DNA of 64,000 nucleotides from positions 27,682,963-27,746,962 of the forward strand of contig OX638133.1 in NCBI GenBank assembly GCA_951804985.1, read 5' to 3'. Position 1 is the first letter of the stretch, and each line of letters starts with the position of its first letter. This document shows, in pieces, positions 45,930-57,445 of the stretch. The notes below the pieces were generated by a model. The model did not search any database, had not been told where the DNA came from, and saw only the letters and a program-made list of their open reading frames with translations. The stretch is from Dryomyza anilis (lineage: Eukaryota > Arthropoda > Insecta > Diptera > Dryomyzidae). A program made the translations under genes and the position numbers.

Positions 45930-48165
45930 GAAACACACAATGTTTAGATACTTTTAGCGAATATTATTAAAAGATATAACAATTCTTAGATATAACAGAT
46001 TTTATTATAACAGATTTTATTATTTGATATAAAACATATTATTAGTTGATTTAACGTAATTGATATAACAAATATTTTTGGTTGGTATAACGAATAATAT
46101 TTATCTATTTATTTATTTATTTTTGTATTTCGTCAAACAGAGTACAATCTCTTACAGACTACTTAAATTACTAACAAAAAATAATTTTTCCTAAAATAAA
46201 TTAACCATTTATATAATCTCAATAATTTATAATTTGGGCTAACAGATTTTTTATTAGTTGATATTACAAATAATATTACTTGATATAACAAATATTAGTT
46301 GATTTAACAAATAGTCGCGGTAGCGCAGTGGTTAGTGCGTTGGAATGCGAGCCGAAAGGTCCCCGGTTCAAGCCTGGACTGGGGCTAACAACATCTTTTC
46401 ATAGAAAACATTTTTCTATACCGCACTACCTCGCGGCAGTAAATGGCAAACCTACGAGAGTATAACATTGCCTATGAAAAGCTCTCACCCGCCGTTCGGA
46501 TTCGGCAATAAACTGTAGGTAACACCACTTTGAGTACAAATATAACACACACAGCTCAAAATGGTGAGAGAGCTCGGCCTAAGTTCTTATAGGACTGTAG
46601 TGCCAAACTATTATTATTATTATTTAACAAATAGAGAAATTGTCTAGTAAAATATTAATGTTTGTGTTGGTACAGCAAAATGTTTAATTGATATAATTTA
46701 AGTGTTTCAACACGGAACTATTAGTTTTTATAGCAAATACTATTAGCTAATATGACATATATTATTAGTTGATATAACAAATTTTAATAGTTGATGACAG
46801 TTATTTGAGCTAATTATCATTTGATATTACTAATATTAATAGTTAAATTAAGAAATATTAGTTGATGTAACAAATATTATTAGTTAATATAAGAAATATT
46901 CTTCGTTAATATAACAAATATTATTAGTTGATGACCGATATTATCATTTGTTATAACGAATATTATAAGCTGAATTTAGAAATAATATTATTTGATATAA
47001 GAAATTAGTTGATATAACAAATGTTGTTAGTTGATGACACTTATTTGATATATCAATTAAATAAGTTTATATAACAGATATTATCATTTAATATAACTAA
47101 TATTATTAGCAAAATTTACAAATAGTTGTTGTTTATATAACAATTATTTTTAGTTGATATAACAAATATTATTAGTTAAAATAAAGAATATTATTCGTTA
47201 ATATCACAAATATTATTAAATGATAAGCGGTATCATAATTTTTTTTAAACAAATATATTTAGTTGAATTTACAAATATTATTAGTTGATATAACAAATAT
47301 TATTAGTTGATATAACAAATATTATTAGTCGATCTATAAAGTATTATAAGTTGATATGACATATTATAAGTTGATATAACAAATATTATTGTTCGCACAT
47401 TCAGTGTACGTTTTTTGGCATTTAAAAAATTAAATAATTTGTTTTAATTATTTTTTTCGCAAATTTTACTAAGTATTAACGAAATAGACTCTATTTATCA
47501 TTGATCCTGTGAAATTAAATTTGCCATTTTTGTGGTATAGCATTGTGTTGTTTAAATAGTTGTGGCTTTTAATCATTATTATTATTACTACTCTATTGTT
47601 TGTTAGATTTGAGCTAAAATTTAATATATTACTCGTTTTAGGTTTTTATAAATGTGGTTGTGGGCTAACTAATTAAATTCTATTTTTTATTTTCGTTGTG
47701 AAACATGTTGAGGTTTTTCAATATTTCATTATATAAAATGAATTTTGATGAAATAGTTTTCGTAAACTAGATAAACTATTCACAATTGTGTATTTAATAC
47801 TTCTGAACACTAAAAACATGTTGGAACTAAAATAAAAACGAGTCACGAAATAGTTCGTATATAGTACAAAGAAAATTTCGTAAGTTACAAAATAATTTAA
47901 CGATAGCATTTATCAAACTAAATCACAAAAAAAAATCAGTACATCAGCACAAAATTACTATATCGTGATTCGCTTTTAACAAATATTAGTTGTTGATATG
48001 ACAAATATTTTAGTTGAATATTTTAGTTTATGACCGAATATCATTATCATATGTTATAACAACTATTATTAGCTATATTTACAAATATTAGTAATTGATA
48101 TAACAAATATTATTAGTCGATATACTAAATATTATTAGTTGATATAATAGATTATAGATAGAATA
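45930..48165. repeat. Interrupted array of ~19-22 bp AT-rich repeat
   Basis: Variants of ttgatataacaaatattatt recur many dozens of times from 45930 to 47390 and again at 47980-48165. A non-array stretch lies at 47400-47970, and a SINE is inserted at 46315-46621. The array motif resembles that inside 41837-43796 and 58182-59067. No coding capacity. Confidence 0.7.
46302..46634 (+). mobile_element. Best-preserved SINE copy with 13-bp target duplication
   Basis: The SINE body 46315-46621 is flanked by perfect copies of atttaacaaatag (46302-46314 and 46622-46634), the mark of LINE-type target-primed insertion. The head carries tagcgcagtggt (A-box, 11 of 12) and ggttcaagcct (B-box, 10 of 11). The body has aacatcttttcatagaaaac, cggcagtaaatggcaaacc and ctctcacccgccgttcgg. 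The 3' end is a short (att)n tail rather than poly-A, which suggests mobilisation by a LINE with a simple-repeat tail. Confidence 0.85.
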
Positions 48166-48396
48166 TAGATAGAATCAATAGATAATAGATAGAATCAATG
48201 TTATAGTACAAAGATTGACCGCAAAATATTTTTGTAAATTTACGAAATGTTTATCATAAATATTTTAGGAATATATTATGAAAATCATACAGAAAAATTA
48301 TTTATGCAATTATATTAAAAAAAAATGTTAATATTTGTCTGTATATTTACGAAAGTGTTACGAAAAATATACTGCTTGTAAAAGTGATTTACGAAA

Positions 48397-48654
48397 TTGT
48401 CGTTGTAGTACGAAAAGTCACCAAATACATTTTCAAAATGCCAAATATTCATTTACAAAAATCTTTATATATCTGTCAATTTTTAATCGATGATCTAATT
48501 TTTTTACCACATCATAAAAAAATGTAAATCTATCAATTGACATTGCAACTTTAAAAATGCATGAATTACTTTTTTAAATATTAATCAACAAACTCGAAAT
48601 TTTAGTTTTTCATAAAAATGTATTTGGTGACTTTTCGTTCTACAACGGCGAAAT
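48397..48654. mobile_element. MITE, cgtcgttgtag family, copy C
   Basis: The ends are gtcgttgtagtacgaaaagtc and gacttttcgttctacaacggc; the actaaaag of copies A and B reads acgaaaag on both arms here. The interior (cattaaaaatctttatatat, ctgtcaatttttaatcg) matches copy B in the same orientation. Confidence 0.7.
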
Positions 48655-48893
48655 ATTCTACATTTATTTGAAATTAAAATTACGAAAATTTTTAAAATTA
48701 CGAAATTTACGAACATTTTTTCAATGTAACATAAAACAAAAAGAATCCAAAGTAATAAATAAATACAAAATGGAATGAAATAAATTATTCTTCTTTTTTT
48801 ACGAAAAACAGCAAATGTACGAAATTTTATTTAGTAAATTTTTGGTGAGAATTATGTTTTGTGTACTTGGTTTAATTTTTTTTTGTGATTATA

Positions 48894-49156
48894 AAGGTTT
48901 TTCAATAAGAGCGCTACAAACGTTTTTTTCAAGGGTTTTTCATCAAGAACGCTACAAAAGTAGAGCGACAGGGACAGCAAACGACACCATATTTCTTGCC
49001 GCTCTTTTGACATTTCTCTTCAGTAAGGTTTGCCATTTCATGATGGAAAGATATACGAGCCAACAACGAGTCGAAATTATTAAAATTTACTACCGAAATT
49101 CGAATTCGTATATCTTTCCATCATGAAATGGCAAACCTTACTGAAGAGAAATGTCA
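48894..49156. mobile_element. Foldback element containing a transposase N-terminus, copy 2 (right end truncated)
   Basis: TA at 48892-48893, then aaggtttttcaataagagcg and a second terminal motif. The arm contains tgatggaaagatatacgagc, with the same MMERYTSQQRVEIIKIYYRN frame as copy 1. The inverted arm returns from 49106 but stops after aaatgtcaag, so the right terminal repeats are missing. The loop keeps cgaaattcgaattcg, absent from copy 1. Confidence 0.7.
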
Positions 49157-49210
49157 AGTAATGCTAATTGTTATTAATGACAATTGTGACCTAATTTGCA
49201 TATTTAATAT

Positions 49211-49268
49211 AGAATACGAAAATTACAGAATACGAAAATTACAGAATACGAAAATTACAGAATACGAC
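49211..49268. repeat. Short tandem repeat, unit agaatacgaaaattac
   Basis: About 3.5 copies of a 16-bp unit, identical by eye, at a point where array-like AT-rich sequence ends. Confidence 0.7.
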
Positions 49269-50212
49269 ATTGTGACAAGCGCACTATTGCGATCGAGTTA
49301 AGTTTTTGACTGGTGCCAGAATAGGTTATAATTTTAACCCCATTATTTAGCTGTTTAAATTATTTCTTGTACTCAGTATCACATTTGTCTTTAATATTTG
49401 CCTATTTTTTGTCTGTTTTTGTATATTTTTTATTACTCTTTTTTTATCTTTAGTCTGTGTAATTTTTTCAAACTTACATCATTGTTAATTAATTACCTCA
49501 GCGCAAGTACTACTTTATTTTGTATCTAATTCGAAACCACACATTTAAACCAGTTTATTTCCCACCAACTTTGAGACCTTTAAATGTTAAGCCGCCTTCT
49601 TTTGTTTTTTTTTTTTTTGGTTGTTGCTTAATTTATTTGTTCCTTTTCTTCACTTATTTGCTCTTTTTTTACATATATCTTATTTAGATTTTTTTCTTTT
49701 ATTTTTATTTTTTTGTTTTTTATTTTATTTTTTGTTATTTCTAATTCTTTGTAGTTTTTTTTTGTTAATTTTTTGTTAAATTAGTATTATTTGCTGCCGC
49801 TGCTGGGGTCATTGGCAACATTTTGCTGTAGTTTACAAATTTTTAATGTTTTTGCTAAAACTTGTTTGTATTTCGCATCCGCAAAATTTCGCACAAAATA
49901 CCTAATAATTGTCAAACGTATTCAAAATTTCGTGTTTTTCTTTTCTTGACTAACGTCTCACGTTTTGTTGATTTTACATTGAAAAGTTCCAATAGAAAAG
50001 TTCCGTTTAAGAGTTTAAATTATACGTTTTTAATTAAATAATTTAACGCGGTACTATGATGATGATGTGATAAAGCCTTCGATAGAACATTTAATTTGCT
50101 TGAACTTGAATCATGGGTCATATGAGTGGTAGTTGTGCTGAAAGTTCAATCTTTTGTTTTAATTTATATACCATAATTTGTTTGTCAATTAAGTATAATA
50201 TTTTTTATATAT
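49269..50212. other. AT-rich noncoding
   Basis: T-rich sequence without supported features, leading into the T tract that marks the 3' end of the Jockey-type element. Confidence 0.35.
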
Positions 50213-51424
50213 ATTTTTTTTTTTTACAAATTAACCAACGCTCAGGGGATGCCCCCTATTCATGCAATGCACAGTGTTGATCGTAAGAAGGGATGATAGG
50301 TTAAATGGTGGGGGGAAAGATGGAGTAGTGTCGGTGAATGTTTGTTTTGAACTTGCCAATATCAAAAATGTCGGGAAAAACAGACGCAGGGAGATTGTTC
50401 CACAAACGTATCGTGCGACTGAAGAACGAATTCTCTCGGTAATGCGTGGTTCTATTGAGAGCCGAGTGAACTACGAAGGGGTGGGTTTGGTTCGATGCAC
50501 GAGTAGAACGAGAGGACACACGACCTAGTGGAATCAGGCCATGTATTTCCCTCGAACACTTACCATTGTAATACCTATAGAACAGGCTTACACACCCTAC
50601 GGTCCTTCGGTGCTCAAGAGAACCAATAGAGGATGAAATATTTTCATCCCCTATTAAATATATTGCACGTTGTTGGAATCGATCCAGGAACTCCAAAGAA
50701 GATTTTGAAGCCCCTGCCCGCCCATATGTGCGAATTGTATTCCATCTTAGGCCGAATATAGGTGGTGTAGACAGTACGCAGGTCAGCAGGAGTGAAGTAT
50801 GTCTTACACCGTTTTAAAAAAACCGAGGCACTTGGCCGCCTCTTTCGACACGTCAAATATGTGATCATTCCAACGGAGATCACATTGAATTGATATGCCC
50901 AGAACGTCAAGAGCAGCTGACTCTGCAATATCCACAGCACCCATATTAAGGGGAGGTAGGGTTGAATCCATTCTTTTGTGAGATAACAGACAACATTGGG
51001 TCTTGCGTGCATTAAAATCAACTCTATTTGCAAGACCCCACTCGGAGATTGTTTTAAGGTCATTATTGAGTGTGTCATTCATAGTGCGTCTTTTACTCTC
51101 AATCTCCAAAGAGGTTGGGCGCTTTTTGAACGAGTATGAGTGACAAATGTTGCTATCATCAGCAAAGGAATGGATTGGGTTCTGGGTCAATGACAGAAGG
51201 TCATTGATAAATACCAGATATAGGGACGGGGATAGGACGGAACCCTGCGGAACTCCAGAATTGATGAAATGTTGTTCCGAAAGAACACCATCCATCGCAA
51301 CTCGTATTGAACGACCCTGGTGAAAACTCGATATCCATCGAGTAAAAGATTCACCGACACCATATGCAATTAGTTTTGTAACGAGGGCTTTTGGAACGTT
51401 CAGAGACTCTATTCTCGTCTGAGG
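50213..51424 (-). mobile_element. Jockey-type LINE, 5' truncated, with broken RT
   Basis: On the minus strand the RT starts mid-domain (KALVTKLIAYGVGESFTRW) and runs through GVPQGSVLSPSLYLVFINDL, the catalytic box HSFADDSNICHSY, NRVDFNARKTQCCLLSHKR and LGISIQCDLRWNDHI. A frameshift occurs near 50810; TPADLRTVYTTYIRPKMEYNSHIW follows. Another frameshift near 50690 leads to the C-terminal domain and FFSRTIRLWNNLP. A T tract at 50213-50225 is the poly-A tail of this strand. 5' truncation and a poly-A tail are typical of dead LINE copies. It is unrelated to the two LINEs at the left of the window. Confidence 0.85.
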
Positions 51425-51816
51425 AAAAATGTAAAATGGGAATGAAAATTTTTCTATTCTGTTAAAAATATATAATAGTTTTATCTTATTTTCATTCTCA
51501 TTTTATATACCTCATTAAACAAGAATAGGACCCCAGGTACCCCAAGTATCTGGATATACCTATATCAAATCTCTCGCTCTGATATATCGTCCATTCTACA
51601 TCAAACCGAGTATTTTTGAGATATACTATTTTTGATTTCGTTGAAACTGTTTTCATTTCATGTTCAGTGTCCAATAAATATTTTTTTCATGTTTGTGGTT
51701 AAAAAAAGTTTTTAAAATAGTAAACGTTGAGGTTCCACTCTACCAAAATCAGTTTTAAAAATTTCGTACCATAATTTATAATTATGATTTTAACGATATG
51801 TTGATCGGATAAATTA
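51425..51816. other. AT-rich noncoding
   Basis: Nothing identified. Confidence 0.3.
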
Positions 51817-52028
51817 CACCCATAAATAAATAATTTTTTTTTTTTACAATTAAAAATATTCAATAGGGTTAATTATTATTTTAATCGGAAAATACCATTA
51901 AATACTAGAAAATACCATGACATTGCCATTGAGTTTATATGAAAAGATTTATTTTGTGTATACTATTAAATCAATAATTGTCCTATTGACCAATTTTAAT
52001 GGGATTTGAGGAAATTTTTTTCTGGGTG
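51817..52028. mobile_element. Small TA-flanked MITE
   Basis: The left end caccca(t)aaataaat and the right end atttttttctgggtg are an inverted pair with TA outside both (51815-51816 and 52029-52030). Same end plan as the 19.7, 21.9 and 41.8 kb elements. 212 bp. Contains aaaataccattaaatac repeated twice. Confidence 0.5.
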
Positions 52029-52906
52029 TACTTAATTGACATTATAAACTGTGATATACTTCAATTGGATGAAGTAAGTGCAGATTTGAAACTCGAAAAC
52101 AGTTTTTTTTCTTCTGTAAATTTAATTTTGTAAGCGGTATTCGAAATTATAGAATAGCGTTATTTCAATTTCACCGAAGTAATACTTTTTGTACTATTTA
52201 AATGTCCTAGTTATTCCACATTTCAGTCTAAATTTTTAGATTAATTTGAAATTGATTGCCGCATCGCGCAATTACTCTATATAGCTTTATTTGTGTAACA
52301 AATTAATACAAAGCATTTCTTTATTTTATATTAAATATTGCAAAACAGTATCTTATCTATAAATTGTGGAAAATGTTGATGTTTTTTTTAACTTTACAGT
52401 GTTCGCAAATAAACAGTACCTTTATCAGTTTCTTTGGATGGTTTTCTAATTTGAATATTTCACTTTTAAATAATGTTTTAATTTTGAACAGAGTCTATTT
52501 TTTATAGATCTAGTTAATCCAGAGTAAAATTTATTCTATAGCGATCATGACACTGGTCTGATTACTTGAAAATCTTGGGAAATGTTTTATATTTAACATA
52601 AAAGGAGTAGAAAATATACTCAAGAGTAGATTTAAAATACACTAAAATCCAATACTTTCAATTCATTTTTATAATCCATTGACGATTTTCTCAAAAATAA
52701 CAATTTTTAGTTCTTAAAATATTGTTGTATGAAAATATTTGCCACGCCAAACAAAATGTTCAATCGGGAATGTATTCCCTCAAATAAATATATATTTTAA
52801 CATTAACATAAATAGTGCCTATAAATCATCTTTCATCAAAAACAGAGTCTAGAAATTATACAGGTTGTTTTGTTCATCCATGCACTGAGTAATTAAACAT
52901 AATGGT
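52029..52906. other. AT-rich noncoding
   Basis: Nothing identified. Confidence 0.3.
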
Positions 52907-53001
52907 GCATAATCATAGACAATTTAAAGTCGACTTTAAAAATAATGTCAAAAATCTGATTTTAAATTTAAAAACGATTTTAAATTGTCTATGATTATGC
53001 G
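52907..53001. mobile_element. 95-bp hairpin MITE
   Basis: gcataatcatagacaattta on the left pairs exactly with taaattgtctatgattatgc on the right, followed by a short loop holding gtcgactttaaaaat and attttaaatttaaaaacg that also nearly pair. Confidence 0.6.
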
Positions 53002-53795
53002 CAAGTGTTTTAAAATTAACATCAAATATTTAAAACTGTAATTAAACATAATGTTTTAAAATTAAACGTATTTGTTTTCCATTTAATCACATTGGTCTTT
53101 ATGTCAAGATTTCGTGACATGTGCCTAAAGGTATGCAGCATTTACGATATGAAATGCAATGTGAAATGCATACAACATACATCTAGGGGCAGCATTTACG
53201 CGTTAAACTGAAATTTTGTGTTCAATGTCACCCTGCCATATTATTCATAGCCCTTTTTTGAGGAAAAACATTTTATAAAATAGGGATAATTAGCAGTAGT
53301 AATGTAGTTGGATGATGGCCGTTAGTAAAATAAGTGGTTGGCTTTGGCATGTACACATACCATTCCAAATGAGCACAAGAGAAAATAAAATTGAAATAAT
53401 AAAAATAAATAAACAAAAAAAAAATTAAATTAAAAAATAATATTATAAATAAATAATAGGTTCTCTGCCGCACTATTTCTGGTAGGAAAGTATAACAAAC
53501 AAAATATGAAATGAAAATTTCGTATGGCCAAAATCGGCAATTGAACTTTAAAACTTGATAGTTCAGAAACTATGGGAGGCTCTATCTAAAGAATTGTTTT
53601 TGATTTTTAAAAATGTGATTTGAAAAATATATTTAATATTTTCTAAGTTTATTGTATTTTATTTTTAAAACTCTTATTTTTATTTGAATGCGTGATAGAA
53701 AAGCTTATACAGAGTGTTTGGTTTATCGATGTCAATAACTCGGGAGGTGATTCTATGATTCAAAAAAATAAGAAAATGTTAAATAAAAATATGTC
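53002..53795. other. Noncoding, with repeat shared with 32.1 kb
   Basis: The segment 53705-53770 (agagtgtttggtttatcgatg, tcaataactcgggagg, gattctatgattcaaaa) resembles 32112-32180. A 66-codon minus-strand frame (53273-53473) is low-complexity. Otherwise empty. Confidence 0.4.
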
Positions 53796-54040
53796 CTATT
53801 TTGCACCCAGTTTAAGATACAGGGTGTTTAGTAAATGCATATTACTTACATAGTCTATTCAAGAATGGGATTGAAGAATGTGATATACCATTGGAAAGAT
53901 AATTTAATTGTCTAAAATAAAGTGAAAAATTAATATTCATTTATCAACAGATTAAATTTTATAACCAATTTTCTTGAATATACTATGTATCTAATATGCA
54001 TTTACTAAACACCCTGTATATTGAACTGGGTGCAAAAGGT
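53796..54040. mobile_element. Hairpin MITE with ~70-bp inverted repeats
   Basis: ttgcacccagtttaagatac, agggtgtttagtaaatgcat and attacttacatagt on the left pair with actatgtatctaatatgcat, ttactaaacaccctgtat and attgaactgggtgcaa on the right. About 245 bp, no coding. Confidence 0.65.
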
Positions 54041-54299
54041 ACATATTTCTTCTTTTTTAGTTTTAACTAATACATTTTAACTAATACTTTGAGAAAGGCA
54101 TTTGTTATTTTTACAAAATAACACATTTGAATTTTTGAATATGAATTTAAACTAAAATTCTATTCAAAATTTGATATAATTTTGATAAAAAAATACAAAA
54201 TATTTTCTAAATAATTTTAAAACACATGGCACAGACAAGGTTTTTAAAAATGCAGCAAAATATGTAGCAACTTATTTATGACAATGAAATCTCTTATAT

Positions 54300-54420
54300 C
54301 TTTTATTTTTTTTGCTGTTGTTGTTATTTACATTATGCTGTTTTTGTTGTTGTTAATTCTGTTGTTGCTGATTGTGTTGTTGCTGTTGTTCATCATCATC
54401 ATATTATTGTTGTTGCAATA
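54300..54420. repeat. TTG/TGT-rich microsatellite
   Basis: Imperfect gttgttgttgct runs followed by catcatcatcat, then gttgttgc. The mirror-type CAG/CAA runs at 54483-54510 start a 130-codon open frame that I do not consider a gene. Confidence 0.6.
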
Positions 54421-55059
54421 TGATGAAGCACATTGTCTGCTGAAATAAATAAATTTAGTTGCATGCGAGAAATTCATTAAAATGCAGCAGCAGCAACAGC
54501 AACTATACTTTCATTGTTGTTGCCGATATTATTATTGTTTTTGTTGGAGTTGGAATAGAAACGCAGTAGTTGATGTTGTTGCTAAAGTTGAAAGAGTTAT
54601 AATTGCATTGCAACAAACAACACAGACACCAACCAACTACAGACTGCCAACTGCAAAATGTGGCAAGCCACAGCATAAACTACACCCGCAGATACATCTT
54701 GCAGATACTAAATATGATACCACCACACGTACGAATGCAATCCGAGGCAGCGCAGTATACGAGATACTAATGCTGCTGCTGATACACATGAGCTGTTCGC
54801 ATAGATACACAAACTGCTGCATAGATACGAGATACCAGATACATTCATTCAGTCAGCTGCAGTCTGTGTTATAAATAATAAAAAAATTAAATCTAAATGC
54901 AAGTGAAAAAAAAAGGGACAACATCAAGCTAAATTTATTGCATGTGCGAGAATTTATTTACATTTGTGTCGGGTGTGTAAAAAAGAGCAGACAGTTGTGA
55001 ATTATGTTTATTATTAATTTATTAGGAAAACATAGTTTTTGTTTTAATTCCTTAATGAA
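54421..55059. other. Noncoding with chance 130-codon open frame
   Basis: The frame 54482-54874 starts in a CAG/CAA microsatellite (MQQQQQQ) and continues through cgagatac/agataca-rich sequence with many Cys, Tyr and Thr codons. There are no domains and no splice or leader support. Recorded as a weak coding candidate only. Confidence 0.3.
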
Positions 55060-55283
55060 TTTTGTTATTTTAAACATTTTTTTGTTAACTTAACAATTTT
55101 TTGTTGTCTTAACAATTTTTTTTGTTATATTAACAATATTTTTGTTATATTAACAATTTTTTTGTTATATTAACAATTTATTTGTTATATTAACAATTTT
55201 TTTGTTATATTAACATTTTTTTGTAAATTTAACAAATATTGTTAATAGCTTGTTATGCTTTATGTTTTTTAGAATTCAGTGTA
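55060..55283. repeat. Tandem array of ~28-bp tttttgttatattaacaat
   Basis: Seven to eight copies of a ttttttgttatattaacaa unit, getting more diverged at both edges. It ends at ttcagtg followed by TA (55282-55283), resembling the right ends of the TA-flanked family, but no left end was found. Confidence 0.6.
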
Positions 55284-55732
55284 ATAGCTTCAAATAGAAA
55301 TTTATAAAACTGCACGACAAAATTCAAAATTTTTGAAATCCCTTTTCTTATTATTTTGATCATTTATTTTCAAAATTCCAACAACAGAATAGAATAAAAT
55401 TATCTTTTCGATTTTTTGTGCAGAAATCTTTGCACTACAATACACAATTTTTTTTGGTATGTGTGAAAAATTTATTTACGAGATATAATCAAAAAAAAAT
55501 TCAACAATTTCCGAAAAATACCAATTTTATGAATAAAATACGTTATTTCTCGGTGGGAAAAATTGCTTAAAATAAATGTTGTGCATTGCTTTATAGCGCC
55601 ATTAATACTATTTAAGAAAATAAATTATAAATTATGGTTTATAAATACAATATTAAAAAAAGATTAGCGCCACAAAAGTAACCAATAATTGCAGCAACTT
55701 TTACTGTATCACTATGAGTGTAGGGCAATGTA
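55284..55732. other. AT-rich noncoding
   Basis: Nothing identified. Confidence 0.3.
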
Positions 55733-56073
55733 AAGGGTTTTTCAACAAGGACGCTACAAAAGTAGAGCGACAGGAACAGCAAACGACGCCATATTTCTTG
55801 CCGTTCTTTTGACATTTCTCTTCAGTAAGGTTTGCCATTTCATGATGGAAAGATATACGAATTCGAATTTCGGTAGTAAATTTTAATAATTTCGACTCGT
55901 TGTTGGCTCGTATATCTTTCCATCATGAAATAGCAAACTTTACTGAGGAGAAATGTCAAAAGAGCGGCAAGAAATATGGCGTCGTTTGCTGTCCCTGTCG
56001 CTCTACTTTTGTAGCGTCCCTGTTGAAAAACCCTTGAAAAAAACTTTTGTAGCGCTCTTATTGAAAACCCCTT
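55733..56073. mobile_element. Foldback element containing a transposase N-terminus, copy 3
   Basis: TA at 55731-55732 and 56074-56075. Left terminal aagggtttttcaacaaggac; right terminal gtccctgttgaaaaaccctt followed by a second terminal gcgctcttattgaaaacccc. The loop is inverted relative to copies 1 and 2 (tttcgactcgttgttggctc), so the transposase-start frame is on the minus strand. Full-length and best preserved, 341 bp. Confidence 0.75.
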
Positions 56074-56359
56074 TAATAAGAAATCGATTAAAATCTTATT
56101 TTAAATGAGTTCTCATAATGATCGTTTTTAAAATCTGTACATATTTATGTAATGGCATCGAAACCTTTCTTCCGAAAATCAAAAGAAAAGACTTATTATG
56201 TAAATTTTACGAACCAGAATATTGTTATTATTTTCTGGAAACATAAAGTATTTTTAATGCACTGAAATTATGAAGCACTTGGCACTTTTTATTCACACAT
56301 TCAATACGTTATTCGGCATTAATTTGATTCAAACATAATTTTCTGCAAATATTTTGGCG

Positions 56360-56549
56360 GTTTTGTGGTTTGGAGTAAAGCTAATTTAGAAGAGTTTCAG
56401 AAGAGTTTTAAAACAGTTTGGTGTGTGTAAATAATGAGATTTCCATTGCCAACAGAATGCACTTGAAATCTCATCATATACGAACACCAAACTGTTTTAA
56501 AACTCTACTGAAACTCTTTTAAATTAGCTGTAGTCCAAACCACAAAATT
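56360..56549. mobile_element. Hairpin MITE (~190 bp)
   Basis: gttttgtggtttggagtaaa, gctaatttagaagagtttca and gagttttaaaacagtttggtg on the left pair with caccaaactgttttaaaac, tctactgaaactcttttaaa and ttagctgtagtccaaaccac on the right, giving arms of over 70 bp. The loop holds gagatttcca / tgaaatctc. Confidence 0.7.
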
Positions 56550-56882
56550 TTAGTTTTTGCTATAAGAAACGATTTAACGGTTGAGAAAATTAAATAATTT
56601 ATATGGTCATTGAATTGTTTTTGCAATTTTTATTCTGTGTATTTGATACGATTTATTTGTAGCTCGTAATTCTTCACCGATAATTATTCCCCATATTCTT
56701 CTCTAAGACAATTCTTACCACATACCAATATTTCCAATAAACTAGTACAATGTGGTTCATGGATTATTGGAACTATTTGTTTTTTGATTCGCACTTGATT
56801 TGCAAGTATTCTGCAAGATTTCCACACTGTGTTTATTATTGAATTAATTTGAAAATATATTTTTTATTGGGAAGAATTGTTA

Positions 56883-57445
56883 TAGATTGTAATGTTTTTT
56901 ATGTAAGATCCAATATATCGATATTTAACATATTTTTTTAATGAAACATTTATAATAGAAGTCACCCGACATTCACGTCCCCAACCATAATATCATGTTG
57001 TACAACAACATTCACGGATTTTGTTGTATTTCCACCACAAAACTCGATTGCGAGCTTGTAGTATACGCACGTGTTTGTTGTTGCACTTGTAAAAGAAGTG
57101 AATTGCACACAGCAGAAGGTGTGTGTTTGTTTGTTTGTTGCTGTGTTCGATTTACCGTAAGGATTGTAATCTTGTTTATATAAGATTCAAAATATCGATA
57201 TTTAACATATTATTTTTAATGAAACATTTACAAAAGAGGTGACCCGCCATTCCCGTCCCTAACCAATTTATTTTGTTGTACAACAACACCCACGGATTTT
57301 GTTGTATTTCCACCAAAAACTCGATTGCGTGCTTAAATGTTGTGTTGTTGTATACGCATGAGTTTGTTGTTGGATGTGTAAATAAAGTGAATTGCACGCA
57401 GCAGAAGATGTGTGTTTGTTTGTTGGTGTGTTCGATTTACCGTTA
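56883..57445. repeat. Tandem duplication, ~277-bp unit
   Basis: Unit 1 (56883-57160) and unit 2 (57161-57445) share gattgtaat, atatcgatatttaacatatt, acaacaac..tcacggatttt and gttgtatttccaccacaaaac blocks and end with gtgttcgatttaccgt. They differ by small indels and substitutions. Short open frames appear in parallel in both copies, as expected from the duplication. Confidence 0.75.

Noticed and set aside
54482..54874. 130-codon protein starting MQQQQQQ
   Set aside because: It starts in a CAG/CAA microsatellite and has no domain, splice or leader support. Kept only as a weak mention.
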